From assembly GCF_030441895.1 (NCBI RefSeq), contig NZ_JARJAS010000002.1: DNA of 64,000 nucleotides; one strand, given 5' to 3'. This stretch comes from Enterococcus_D entomosocium. GTDB lineage: Bacteria > Bacillota > Bacilli > Lactobacillales > Enterococcaceae. Position numbers and translations under genes: made by a program. The number at the start of each line of letters is the position of its first letter. Within the stretch, counting starts at the first letter, position 1. Below, in pieces: positions 35,502-43,285 of the stretch. The notes under the pieces were generated by a model. That model was not told the DNA's origin. It made no database searches and was given only the letters and a program-made list of their open reading frames with translations.

Positions 35502-36286
35502 TGTCCTGCCCCTTCCTGCTCTTCTATGATCTCGCTGCCATAAATCTGTTTCAATCGCTGATCGGTCGCTTCACTGACAGGGCCATCAAAAACCAAGCCT
35601 CCGTCTCGCAACCCGATGATCCGCGTGCCGTACTCTCTTGCCAATTGGACAGAATGCAAATTGACTACGATGGTAATCCCCAGATCTTGATTGATCCGTT
35701 TTAAGTCATTCATGACTTTTTCAGTGGTTAAAGGATCTAAGGAAGCAACCGGTTCATCCGCTAAAATAATCTTCGGCTCTTGCGTCAAAGCACGGGCAAT
35801 CGAAACCCGCTGCTGCTGACCGCCAGACAATTCATCGGCTCGAGTATAGACTTTTTCTGCTAAATTGACCCGCTGCAGCGATTGATAAGCCAGCTCTTTA
35901 TCCGCTTGCGGGAACAAACCAAGCAACATTTTGATCGTTGGGTGATAAGCTACTCGCCCAGTTAAGACATTTCGCAAGACACTCGAACGTTTCACCAAAT
36001 TAAAGCTTTGGAAAATCATGCCAATGTCTCGACGAATCAAGCGTAGCTCTCTTCCTTTTGCTTTTGTGATCGACTTGCTATCGATTAAAATCTCGCCACT
36101 CGTGATCTCGTGCAGTCGATTGATGGAGCGCAGCATCGTTGATTTTCCTGCTCCTGATAAACCCACTACGATGACAAATTCCCCTTTTTTGATATCGATG
36201 TTTAAGTCCTTCAAACCTAATACCCCATTTGGGTATTGCTTGGTCACATTCTGAAATGAAATAATCGTTTCGTTCTCTAGAGCCAT
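35498..36286 (-). CDS. phnC: Phosphonate-type ABC transporter ATP-binding protein PhnC
   Basis: 262 residues. Walker A is GLSGAGKST, the signature is LSGGQQQRVSIARAL, and Walker B is IILADEPVASLD. The stretch DIGMIFQSFNLVKRSSVLRNVLTGRVAY is characteristic of PhnC. It powers import of the ligand bound by PhnD. A hairpin at 36336-36360 separates it from phnD. Confidence 0.92.
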   Translation of the reverse strand: MALENETIISFQNVTKQYPNGVLGLKDLNIDIKKGEFVIVVGLSGAGKSTMLRSINRLHEITSGEILIDSKSITKAKGRELRLIRRDIGMIFQSFNLVKRSSVLRNVLTGRVAYHPTIKMLLGLFPQADKELAYQSLQRVNLAEKVYTRADELSGGQQQRVSIARALTQEPKIILADEPVASLDPLTTEKVMNDLKRINQDLGITIVVNLHSVQLAREYGTRIIGLRDGGLVFDGPVSEATDQRLKQIYGSEIIEEQEGAGQ

Positions 36287-36335
36287 GATTCTCCTACTTT
36301 CTTTCCATTAGGTAAAAATTGCTTTCCATTCGAAA

Positions 36336-36360
36336 AGGGTACCTCAACTACCGGTACCCT
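36336..36360 (-). other. Intercistronic hairpin between phnD and phnC
   Basis: AGGGTACC pairs exactly with GGTACCCT around a 9-base loop, then TTTTC. It is a partial terminator or mRNA stabiliser, placed to favour the binding-protein gene over the membrane and ATPase genes. Confidence 0.7.
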
Positions 36361-36381
36361 CCCGATCTATTCATCTATTAG

Positions 36382-37317
36382 TTATTGTCCGACTTGTTCC
36401 GCATACTCTCTTACGATGTCGAAATTGCTGTCTTGTGAAACAACGTATCCTTCATGAGAGTAAATATCAGAGATGATTTGTTTTCCTTCTTCATCTTTAC
36501 CGATCGCGATAAAGGCATCTTGGATTTTTTTGTCCCACTCTTCACTCATGTCGCTGCGGACACTGATCGTATCGTTCGGGATCGGTTCGGTAAAGTACAT
36601 TGGTTCTACCTCATCCATGATTTCTGGGTAATCATTTTTGACCGTGTTGCGGGCATCTTCAAAAACGAACGCTGCGTCAACGTCGCCATTCAAGACAGAT
36701 AAGACCGCTTGGTCATGGCCTTTGACTTGAACAGTCGTCACATCCGTATTGATATCGATGCCTGCTTTTTTCATTTCTGCTACTGGCCAAACATAACCGG
36801 CAGAAGAAGTAACATCTTGCGTGGCAATCGTTTTGCCTTTTAAATCTTCCAACTCTTTGATATCGCTGCCGCTTTTTACGACGATCATTGAGCGATAGCT
36901 ATCAACCAATTCATCCGTTGATTCCCCACCAGGCTGCTTGATGCCATAACGCTGTGCTTGTAATAGCACCTTAACATTGCTTTGTTCATTTGCTAAAACA
37001 TAGGCATTCGGCGGTAAAAAGCCTACATCTACTTGTTTCGAAGCCATTGCTTCGACGATTGTATTGTAGTCAGTGGAAACACTCACAGTGACTGGAATCC
37101 CCAATTCATCACTTAATAATTGCTCAAGTGGTTTTGCTTTTGCTTCTAATGTTTCTGCTGCTTGTGATGGAACAAATTGAACGGTCAACTTTTCTGGTAC
37201 ATATCTTGCTTCTTCAGCCGCCGAGTCAGTACTTGCTCCACCTGAGCCACATGCCGCCAGCGTAACTGCTGCCACCAAACCTAAACCAAACATTGCCGTT
37301 TTCTTCCAAACTTTCAT
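36382..37317 (-). CDS. phnD: Phosphonate/phosphite-type ABC transporter substrate-binding lipoprotein
   Basis: 311 residues. The lipoprotein signal ends LAAVTLAAC, followed by a Ser/Gly-rich linker. The mature protein has the PhnD family blocks VGFLPPNAYVLA, LEDLKGKTIATQDVTSSAGYVWPVAEM and VDAAFVFEDARNTV. Ligand specificity (phosphonate, phosphite or hypophosphite) cannot be read by eye. A GTG lies one codon before the ATG at 37317; the ATG has the better spacing from GGAG. An unusually long, repeat-bearing region precedes it. Confidence 0.92.
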   Translation of the reverse strand: MKVWKKTAMFGLGLVAAVTLAACGSGGASTDSAAEEARYVPEKLTVQFVPSQAAETLEAKAKPLEQLLSDELGIPVTVSVSTDYNTIVEAMASKQVDVGFLPPNAYVLANEQSNVKVLLQAQRYGIKQPGGESTDELVDSYRSMIVVKSGSDIKELEDLKGKTIATQDVTSSAGYVWPVAEMKKAGIDINTDVTTVQVKGHDQAVLSVLNGDVDAAFVFEDARNTVKNDYPEIMDEVEPMYFTEPIPNDTISVRSDMSEEWDKKIQDAFIAIGKDEEGKQIISDIYSHEGYVVSQDSNFDIVREYAEQVGQ

Positions 37318-37355
37318 CACTTTTTCTCCTTTTCATTAAAAAAATCGAACTCACG

Positions 37356-37442
37356 GAATTCCGAACTTTCCTTTTTGATTATAAAAAACCAACGAATCAA
37401 AAACAATCTTTTTCGAATTACGAACGTTTTCTTTTTTGATAA
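37356..37442 (-). repeat. Two imperfect 27-28 bp repeats in the phnD upstream region
   Basis: On the minus strand TTATCAAAAAAGAAAACGTT followed by CGTAATTC (37415-37442), and TAATCAAAAAGGAAAGTT followed by CGGAATTC (37356-37382), are 59 bases apart. Further TTCG/CGAA words occur around them. The rest of 37318-37712 holds no ORF with an RBS. A TTGACA lies at about 37559-37564 on the minus strand with only a weak partner -10. Confidence 0.5.
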
Positions 37443-37712
37443 TGTTCGTGTTTCGACCAAAACCATTCGTGAGCACATTCTCAATAATCAACGTTTTTCG
37501 AAAGTTTCTTTCCATTTGTTCTACTTCCTCAGAGTATCAAATGAATATAAGGTTTGTGTTGTCAACGTGTAAAGATTCCGTTAATCGCAAAAGGAACTTT
37601 GTGAACAACAAAGCATGGACACACTCGTAATTCTTACCCCAAGTGCACAAAATTTCTTGAAAAATCTAGCCAGAAAATGACGGCACACTTTTTGGACCGG
37701 AAAAACACCAAT

Positions 37713-37750
37713 AAAAAAAGCAGAGAATCCCCTTAAGAACCTCTGCTTTT
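37713..37750 (-). terminator. Terminator after the second acetyltransferase gene
   Basis: AAAAGCAGAG pairs with CTCTGCTTTT around an 18-base interval that contains CTTAAG, then seven T on the minus strand. Confidence 0.82.
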
Positions 37751-37780
37751 GACCTCATTTTTTACTGTAGAAAGAGTCAT

Positions 37781-38245
37781 TTACCCTTGATCCGTTGGCA
37801 GCTGCAACAAGAGTACATGCTCGTTATCAATCATTTCACCTGTCAAGACAAAGCCGTTTCGTTCGTAAAGCTTTGTTGCGATCTCGTTGCCATCTACAGC
37901 GGAGATCCTTAATTCTTGCGCTTGGATATGGGTTTTGAACCAATCTAACCCAGCAAGAAACGCCTGACTGCCTAACCCTTGATTTTGGAATTTTTCTGCG
38001 ATCATAAACCGCTCGATCCACCACGAAGCTTTTGGATAATCCTCATCCGCTTCGTAAAAACTAAATAAGAGAAAGCCGACCATATCCTCACCATTGTAGA
38101 GGGCAAATGCCTGACGTGGTTCCTCATAGATCGCCTCTAACATTGAGTACCAATTGGGCGCAACAAAATCTTCTTGCTCCTTCGTTGTCTTCAAATTCAT
38201 GCACGCACGATAGTTTTCCTTCGTGATTTCTTTTAATTGAATCAT
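37781..38245 (-). CDS. GNAT family N-acetyltransferase
   Basis: 154 residues. The acetyl-CoA loop is KFQNQGLGSQAFLAGLDWF, and AVDGNEIATKLYERNGFVLTGEM is the C-terminal GNAT motif. The N-terminus IQLKEITKENYRACMNLKTTKEQEDFVAPNWYSM resembles the diamine/spermidine acetyltransferase (BltD/PaiA-like) subgroup, which would suggest polyamines as acceptors; this is inference. It is monocistronic with an AAGGAG RBS and its own terminator. Confidence 0.8.
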   Translation of the reverse strand: MIQLKEITKENYRACMNLKTTKEQEDFVAPNWYSMLEAIYEEPRQAFALYNGEDMVGFLLFSFYEADEDYPKASWWIERFMIAEKFQNQGLGSQAFLAGLDWFKTHIQAQELRISAVDGNEIATKLYERNGFVLTGEMIDNEHVLLLQLPTDQG

Positions 38246-38308
38246 TGCTTCACTCCTTATCTAAGCCATTATAAATAACTATTTCGTTAAAACGGTTTCA
38301 TTGGTGTA

Positions 38309-38348
38309 TAAAAAAACACCCAGGTTACTTTTACGTAATCTGGATGTC
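38309..38348 (-). terminator. Terminator of the rplU-prp-rpmA operon
   Basis: ACATCCAGATTAC pairs with GTAACCTGGGTGT (two mismatches) around a short loop and runs into seven T, directly after the rpmA stop. Confidence 0.85.
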
Positions 38349-38354
38349 ATTTTC

Positions 38355-38648
38355 TTATGCTTCTTGCGCTACTGGATAAACAGATACTTGTTTTTTGTCG
38401 CGGCCTTTACGTTCGAAACGAACAACGCCGTCAACTTTTGCAAACAATGTATCATCTCCACCGATACCTACGTTTACCCCTGGGTAAATTTTAGTACCGC
38501 GTTGGCGATAAAGGATTGATCCGCCTGAAACGGTTTGACCGTCAGCACGTTTCGCACCTAAACGTTTTGATTGAGAGTCACGTCCGTTAGAAGTAGAACC
38601 CCCACCTTTTTTGTGAGCGAAGAATTGCAAATTCATTTTCATCAACAT
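38355..38648 (-). CDS. rpmA: 50S ribosomal protein L27 (with Firmicute N-terminal extension)
   Basis: 97 residues. L27 reaches the peptidyl-transferase centre through its N-terminus. As in other Firmicutes the gene encodes an extension, MLMKMNLQFF, in front of AHKKGGGSTSNGRDS. The cut after LQFF by the Prp protease, whose gene is immediately upstream, is required to mature L27. The ATG at 38648 is 8 bases after AGGAGG; a GTG further upstream overlaps that RBS and is rejected. Confidence 0.97.
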   Translation of the reverse strand: MLMKMNLQFFAHKKGGGSTSNGRDSQSKRLGAKRADGQTVSGGSILYRQRGTKIYPGVNVGIGGDDTLFAKVDGVVRFERKGRDKKQVSVYPVAQEA

Positions 38649-38660
38649 GAGATGCACCTC

Positions 38661-39005
38661 CTAGTTTTCTTTAGTAGTTTTGATTTGGATATAATCGTTG
38701 TACTCTTCTTGAACTGATTGCATGCCGATCAACAAATTTTCTAAAAGAATTTGTGCGATATTCGACTGCTCTTGGGTCAAACGAGAAGGCAGCGTGACTA
38801 ATAAGTACCCACCATTTTCGTTATCTGCTTCAACTTTTGGCGCAACGCCAGCCAAAGCATCGATCCCATTGACTGCACTGATCGCTAAAGCGGATGCTGC
38901 AGCACAGACGATGTCTTTGCCGTATTCTCCTGCTTGTGCGTGTCCAGCTAGTTCAAAAGAAACAATCCGACCAGAGTCATTTCGTTTGAATGTCCCTTTG
39001 ATCAT
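38661..39005 (-). CDS. prp: Ribosomal-processing cysteine protease Prp
   Basis: 114 residues. The catalytic His and Cys are in ELAGHAQAGEYGKDIVCAAASALAISAVNGI, the Prp/YsxB signature. It cleaves the L27 N-terminal extension. Its position between rplU and rpmA is conserved in Firmicutes. It starts with ATG after AGGG and is clearly cotranscribed. Confidence 0.95.
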   Translation of the reverse strand: MIKGTFKRNDSGRIVSFELAGHAQAGEYGKDIVCAAASALAISAVNGIDALAGVAPKVEADNENGGYLLVTLPSRLTQEQSNIAQILLENLLIGMQSVQEEYNDYIQIKTTKEN

Positions 39006-39031
39006 ATTCGTTACCCTGCTTTTCGTAAGAA

Positions 39032-39340
39032 TTAAGCGTTGATCGCGTCAATAACAACTTTTGTGTAAGGTTGACGGTGACCTTGTTTACGGTGTGAATG
39101 TTTTTTAGGTTTGTATTTGAAAGTTACGACTTTCTTTTGTTTGCCGTGTTTTTCAACAGTTCCTTCAACAGTTGCTCCTGCAACGATTGGGGCACCCACT
39201 TTTGTTGATTCGCCACCTACTAAGATAACTTCATCAAAAGTAACCTTTTGTCCAGCTTCAACGTCTAATTTTTCAACGTAGATTGCTTGACCCACTTCAA
39301 CTTTTACTTGTTTCCCACCAGTTTTGATAATTGCGTACAT
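39032..39340 (-). CDS. rplU: 50S ribosomal protein L21
   Basis: 102 residues: MYAIIKTGGKQVKVEVGQ at the start and VTFKYKPKKHSHRKQGHRQPYTKVVI at the end match L21. It is the first gene of rplU-prp-rpmA. A leader RNA and a good promoter lie upstream. AGGAGG precedes the ATG. Confidence 0.98.
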   Translation of the reverse strand: MYAIIKTGGKQVKVEVGQAIYVEKLDVEAGQKVTFDEVILVGGESTKVGAPIVAGATVEGTVEKHGKQKKVVTFKYKPKKHSHRKQGHRQPYTKVVIDAINA

Positions 39341-39446
39341 GCTCTACAGCACCTCCTTATAATATACTTAGACTCGCCATCCCAAGTGACTTTCGTACTT
39401 ACTACTTGTTCTGTGCGGTTGTAGCTGTGGAGTCCACAATTACAAC
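39341..39446 (-). ncRNA. L21 leader (ribosomal protein autoregulatory 5' UTR)
   Basis: About 105 untranslated bases lie between the promoter and the rplU RBS, with paired segments such as TTGTGGACTCCACAG and GTACG/CGTAC-type arms. The position and length match the L21 leader known upstream of rplU in Bacillus and relatives. Covariation was not checked. Confidence 0.65.
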
Positions 39447-39452
39447 AGATTA

Positions 39453-39481
39453 ACTTTATCAAAATGTTTTCCTAAAGTCAA
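39453..39481 (-). promoter_or_regulatory. Promoter of rplU-prp-rpmA
   Basis: TTGACT (39476-39481) and TAAAGT (39453-39458) are 17 bases apart on the minus strand. Confidence 0.75.
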
Positions 39482-39599
39482 TCACTAATTAAGGAAAAGA
39501 CAGAATTCTTTTGCTACTAGTCATTTCCTTTTGTGCATTTTTTATTTTCTATTACTATAGAAGAAAGAGCACAAGCGAAACAGAATGGGAGGAGTTTTC

Positions 39600-40253
39600 A
39601 TGCAATACCCCAAAGAATTAGCCACTGCCGTTCAACAGGCATCCCGCAGTTATCCGTTGGAAGGATTTGTTCCAGGTCAAGGACCGCTGCAGCCCAAATT
39701 GATGATCGTTGGTGAAGCCCCTGGTCGAACCGAAATCGAGAATTTTATTCCTTTTAGCGGACAAGCAGGAAAAGAATTGATGAAATCGTTGGCTTTAGCC
39801 GGTTTGACCCGTGAGGATGTCTACATCACCAGCGCTGTCCGCAGCCGTCCATATTCCGTCAAAGAACGAATCAACAAGCGCAGCGGTGCCCATGAGATCG
39901 TCCATCCCAATCGGACACCTACCAAAAAGGAAGTCTTGCTACACGCACCACTGCTTGACTACGAGTTGTCCATCGGGAATCCGCCCGTCATTGCAACTGT
40001 TGGCAATATCGGACTACAGCGATTATTAGGCAACGCCTATTATATCAAAGACCACCATGGCGAAGTGATCCGTTCCAAAATTCAAGAAAGCAATCCGACA
40101 AAGGATGGCTATCAATGGTCGGAAAAAGAATATCTGATCGTGCCGATGTATCATCCCGCTGCGATCTTTTATAATCGGACGTTGACTCCGCAAATCGAAG
40201 CTGATTGGCGAGGGTTAAGAAACATTCTTTCACAAATACCAGCCGACGAATAA
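39600..40253 (+). CDS. Uracil-DNA glycosylase superfamily protein without Fe-S cysteines
   Basis: 217 residues. The active-site blocks MIVGEAPGRTEIENFIPFSGQAGKEL and the C-terminal VPMYHPAAIFYN match the UDG fold, nearest to family 4. Family 4 enzymes normally hold a [4Fe-4S] cluster with four cysteines, but this protein has no cysteine at all. It therefore has lost the cluster or belongs to a related Firmicute branch. It would remove uracil, or act on another base, if active. GGAGGAG fixes the ATG at 39600. It converges on leuD with a 17-base gap. Confidence 0.8.
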   Translation: MQYPKELATAVQQASRSYPLEGFVPGQGPLQPKLMIVGEAPGRTEIENFIPFSGQAGKELMKSLALAGLTREDVYITSAVRSRPYSVKERINKRSGAHEIVHPNRTPTKKEVLLHAPLLDYELSIGNPPVIATVGNIGLQRLLGNAYYIKDHHGEVIRSKIQESNPTKDGYQWSEKEYLIVPMYHPAAIFYNRTLTPQIEADWRGLRNILSQIPADE

Positions 40254-40270
40254 CGACCAGTCCCCTAGCC

Positions 40271-40858
40271 CTACTGCCAATACGCTGGAATCGTCTGCTC
40301 ATAGGCGGTGATTTTCGCCTCTTCCTGCAAGGTGATACTGATCTCATCGAGACCGTGGATCAATTTGTGTTTCCAGGTAGCATCGATTGCAAAGAAATGC
40401 TCCTCCCCGGCAACGATCACACATTGCCTCGGCAAGTCGATGCTGATTTTTTCAGAAGCAGGCAGCGAGGCGATCCTTTGGCGAACAGTCAAAGGCAGCT
40501 CGATGGGCAGCAGCCCGTTTTTGGTGGCATTCATATAGAAAATATCACCGAAGCTGCCAGCAATCACGGCTTTAAAGCCGTAATCCAACAGCGCCCATGC
40601 CGCATGCTCTCGAGAAGAGCCAGAACCAAAATTATCACCAGTGACGAGGACTTGAGCGGTCTGATATGCTGGATCATTCAAGATAAATGCTGGATTAGGC
40701 TTGCGTTGCGGCAAATAGCGCCAATCGTCAAATAAAAATTCGCCAAACCCCGTTTTTTCAACGCGCTTCAAATAATTTTTCGGTAGGATTTGATCGGTAT
40801 CGATATTGTCATTCATCAAAGGCAGCGTCGTACCTTCAAATTGCGTAAAAGCTTCCAT
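40271..40858 (-). CDS. leuD: 3-isopropylmalate dehydratase small subunit
   Basis: 195 residues. LeuD and LeuC isomerise 2-isopropylmalate to 3-isopropylmalate. MNDNIDTDQILPKNYLKRV and NFGSGSSREHAAWALLDYGFKAVIA are the swivelling-domain motifs. Its ATG shares one base with the leuC stop. It is the last gene of leuABCD. Confidence 0.97.
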   Translation of the reverse strand: MEAFTQFEGTTLPLMNDNIDTDQILPKNYLKRVEKTGFGEFLFDDWRYLPQRKPNPAFILNDPAYQTAQVLVTGDNFGSGSSREHAAWALLDYGFKAVIAGSFGDIFYMNATKNGLLPIELPLTVRQRIASLPASEKISIDLPRQCVIVAGEEHFFAIDATWKHKLIHGLDEISITLQEEAKITAYEQTIPAYWQ

Positions 40859-42240
40859 TAACCAACACCTCCAACCACTTCTCGTACATCGACAAAACGC
40901 CCATGAATCGCAGCTGCTGCCGCCATTGCTGGACTACAAAGGTGCGTCCGAGCGTTTTTCCCTTGCCGTCCAACAAAATTCCGGTTTGACGTGGAGGCAC
41001 AGTGGACGCCTTCTGGTACTTTATCAGGATTCATTCCTAGGCACATGGAGCAGCCAGGCTCCCGCCATTCAAAACCAGCCTCAATAAAGACTTTGTCTAA
41101 ACCGATAGCTTCCGCTGCTTTACGAACAGGGCGTGAACCAGGAACGATAATGCCAGTGACCCCTTCTTTGATGGTCTGACCTTTCAAAATCGCCGCTGCT
41201 TCTTGCAGATCAGATAAACGACCATTGGTACACGATCCGATAAAGATGTATTCGATGGGGATATCGGCAGCCGTCTGTCCGGGGTGCAGTGCCATATATT
41301 CATAGGCTTGCTGATCATTATGATCTCGCACTTCAGGAAACGTTTCGCTGACCGGTACTCCCATTTCTGGATTGGTGCCCCAAGTGATGTAAGGTTCTAA
41401 GGTTGCTGCGTCTAAGGTGATCAGGGCATCATAGTTGGCACCTTCATCGGTATACAGGGTTTCCCAATCCGTCACCGCACTGGCAAACGCTTGTGGCGCA
41501 AAGCGTCGATCCTTCACATAAGCAAAGGTCGTTTCATCAGGTGCGATCAAGCCCATTTTCGCCCCACCTTCGATCGACATATTGCAAATGGTCATGCGCT
41601 CTTCCATCGTCAGGTTGCGGATCGTTTCGCCAAAGAATTCTACGGCATAGCCACCACCAAAATCTGTGCCATGCGTCGCGATCAATGCCAAAATAATATC
41701 TTTGGCGTACACCCCCGGCTGCAGCTGACCGGTGATCTCAACTCCCATGCGTTTCGGTTTTGTCTGCCAAATCGTCTGTGTCGCAAAGACATGCTCCACT
41801 TCACTCGTACCGATCCCAAATGCGATCGCGCCGAAAGCACCATGGGTGGCAGTATGGGAATCACCGCAAACGATCGTTTTTCCTGGTTGGGTCAAGCCTA
41901 CTTCTGGGCCAACCATATGGACAATTCCTTGGTTGGCAGAGCCATTGTCACACAATTCGATCCCAAAATCATGACAGTTTTTACGTAACGTATCCATTTG
42001 CTTTTTTGCAACCAGATCGGTGATGGTAAAAATATCTTTGGTAGGTACATTATGATCCATTGTTGCGAAGGTTTTTTCGGGACAGCGAACTGTCCGTCCC
42101 GCTTGCCGCAATCCTTCGAAGGCTTGCGGCGTCGTCACTTCATGGATCATATGCAGATCGACATAAAGCAGCTGCGCCTGCCCTTCTTCTCCTGTGATCA
42201 CATGCCGATCCCATAGTTTATCAAACAGCGTTTTCCCCAT
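40858..42240 (-). CDS. leuC: 3-isopropylmalate dehydratase large subunit
   Basis: 460 residues, an aconitase-type [4Fe-4S] enzyme. Cluster cysteines are in IFIGSCTNGRLSDL and in GCSMCLGMNPD. The substrate block VCGDSHTATHGAFGAIAFGIGTSEVEHVFATQ is intact. It overlaps leuB by 20 bases at its start and leuD by one at its end. Confidence 0.97.
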   Translation of the reverse strand: MGKTLFDKLWDRHVITGEEGQAQLLYVDLHMIHEVTTPQAFEGLRQAGRTVRCPEKTFATMDHNVPTKDIFTITDLVAKKQMDTLRKNCHDFGIELCDNGSANQGIVHMVGPEVGLTQPGKTIVCGDSHTATHGAFGAIAFGIGTSEVEHVFATQTIWQTKPKRMGVEITGQLQPGVYAKDIILALIATHGTDFGGGYAVEFFGETIRNLTMEERMTICNMSIEGGAKMGLIAPDETTFAYVKDRRFAPQAFASAVTDWETLYTDEGANYDALITLDAATLEPYITWGTNPEMGVPVSETFPEVRDHNDQQAYEYMALHPGQTAADIPIEYIFIGSCTNGRLSDLQEAAAILKGQTIKEGVTGIIVPGSRPVRKAAEAIGLDKVFIEAGFEWREPGCSMCLGMNPDKVPEGVHCASTSNRNFVGRQGKNARTHLCSPAMAAAAAIHGRFVDVREVVGGVG

Positions 42241-43285
42241 AATTGCTCACTCCTAACTGTGCAATAACCGCTTCTGTAAAGGCAGTTGTCGTTGCCGTCC
42301 CACCTAAATCACGGGTCAAGATTCCCGCATTCATTACCTCATAACACGCACTTTCGATGGTATCTGCCAGCTGTTCCTCTTGAAAGGACTCTCTTAGCAT
42401 CATCACGACAGACAAAATCATGGAAACCGGATTGGCACAATTTTGCCTAGCAATATCCGGTGCCGAGCCATGGATCGGTTCATATAAAGAAACCCCTTCT
42501 GCACCATGGCTTGCGCTTGGTAGCACCCCTAATGACCCCGGCAAAACCGAGGCTTCATCACTTAAAATGTCGCCAAAGAGATTTTCGGTCACGATTACAT
42601 CAAATTCTTTGGGATTTTGGATGATTTTCATAGCGGCGGAATCAACATATTGATGAGTCAACTGACAATCCGGGAATTCCTGTGCCGTTTCTTCCGCTAA
42701 TCGGCGCCAAAGCCGGCTAGTCGCCAACACATTTGCTTTATCGACAGAGAGAACCCGCTTCTTCCGCGTACGGGCGATCTCAAAGGCTTTACGCAAAATC
42801 CGTCGAATCTCTGCTTGGTGATAATGATTGATGTCGTAGGCTTCTTCAGGTTTTTCTGCTTTTTCGCCAAAATAGATACCGCCAGTCAACTCACGAACGA
42901 TGACAAAATCTGTCCCTCGAAGGATCGTTTCTTTGATGGGAGACAAAGCAATCACCGCATCAACTACTTTGATGGGTCGAATGTTGGCGTATAGACCTAA
43001 CGCTTGACGCAGATTCAAAAGTCCTTTCTCAGGTGTTGTCGGTGCGTTTTCCCAAGCTGGATCACCAATGGCTCCTAAAAGGACCGCATCCGACTGCTGG
43101 CAAGCTTGTAGTGTTTCTTGCGGCAATGGCTCTCCAGTAAGTGCCAGCGCCGCTCCACCAAATGGCCGCTGGTCAAAATGAAAGTGCTGGAGATGGTCAG
43201 GACAAGCCGCTTTCAATACCGCAAGGGCACTGTCCATAATTTCTGGTCCGATGCCATCTCCTGCTAAAACCACGATCTTTTTCAA
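42221..43285 (-). CDS. leuB: 3-isopropylmalate dehydrogenase
   Basis: 354 residues. It oxidises and decarboxylates 3-isopropylmalate using NAD+. AGDGIGPEIM begins the protein. DFVIVRELTGGIYFGE and ENLFGDILSDEASVLPGSLGVLPSAS are the metal and substrate sites. It overlaps leuA by four bases and leuC by 20. Confidence 0.97.
   Translation of the reverse strand: MKKIVVLAGDGIGPEIMDSALAVLKAACPDHLQHFHFDQRPFGGAALALTGEPLPQETLQACQQSDAVLLGAIGDPAWENAPTTPEKGLLNLRQALGLYANIRPIKVVDAVIALSPIKETILRGTDFVIVRELTGGIYFGEKAEKPEEAYDINHYHQAEIRRILRKAFEIARTRKKRVLSVDKANVLATSRLWRRLAEETAQEFPDCQLTHQYVDSAAMKIIQNPKEFDVIVTENLFGDILSDEASVLPGSLGVLPSASHGAEGVSLYEPIHGSAPDIARQNCANPVSMILSVVMMLRESFQEEQLADTIESACYEVMNAGILTRDLGGTATTTAFTEAVIAQLGVSNYGENAV

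Noticed and set aside
39533..39715. Alternative plus-strand frame at the start of the UDG gene
   Set aside because: No motif; the frame with GGAGGAG and GEAPG is clearly the coding one.
41491..41988. 165-residue plus-strand frame inside leuC
   Set aside because: Shadow of a highly conserved gene on the other strand, without an RBS.
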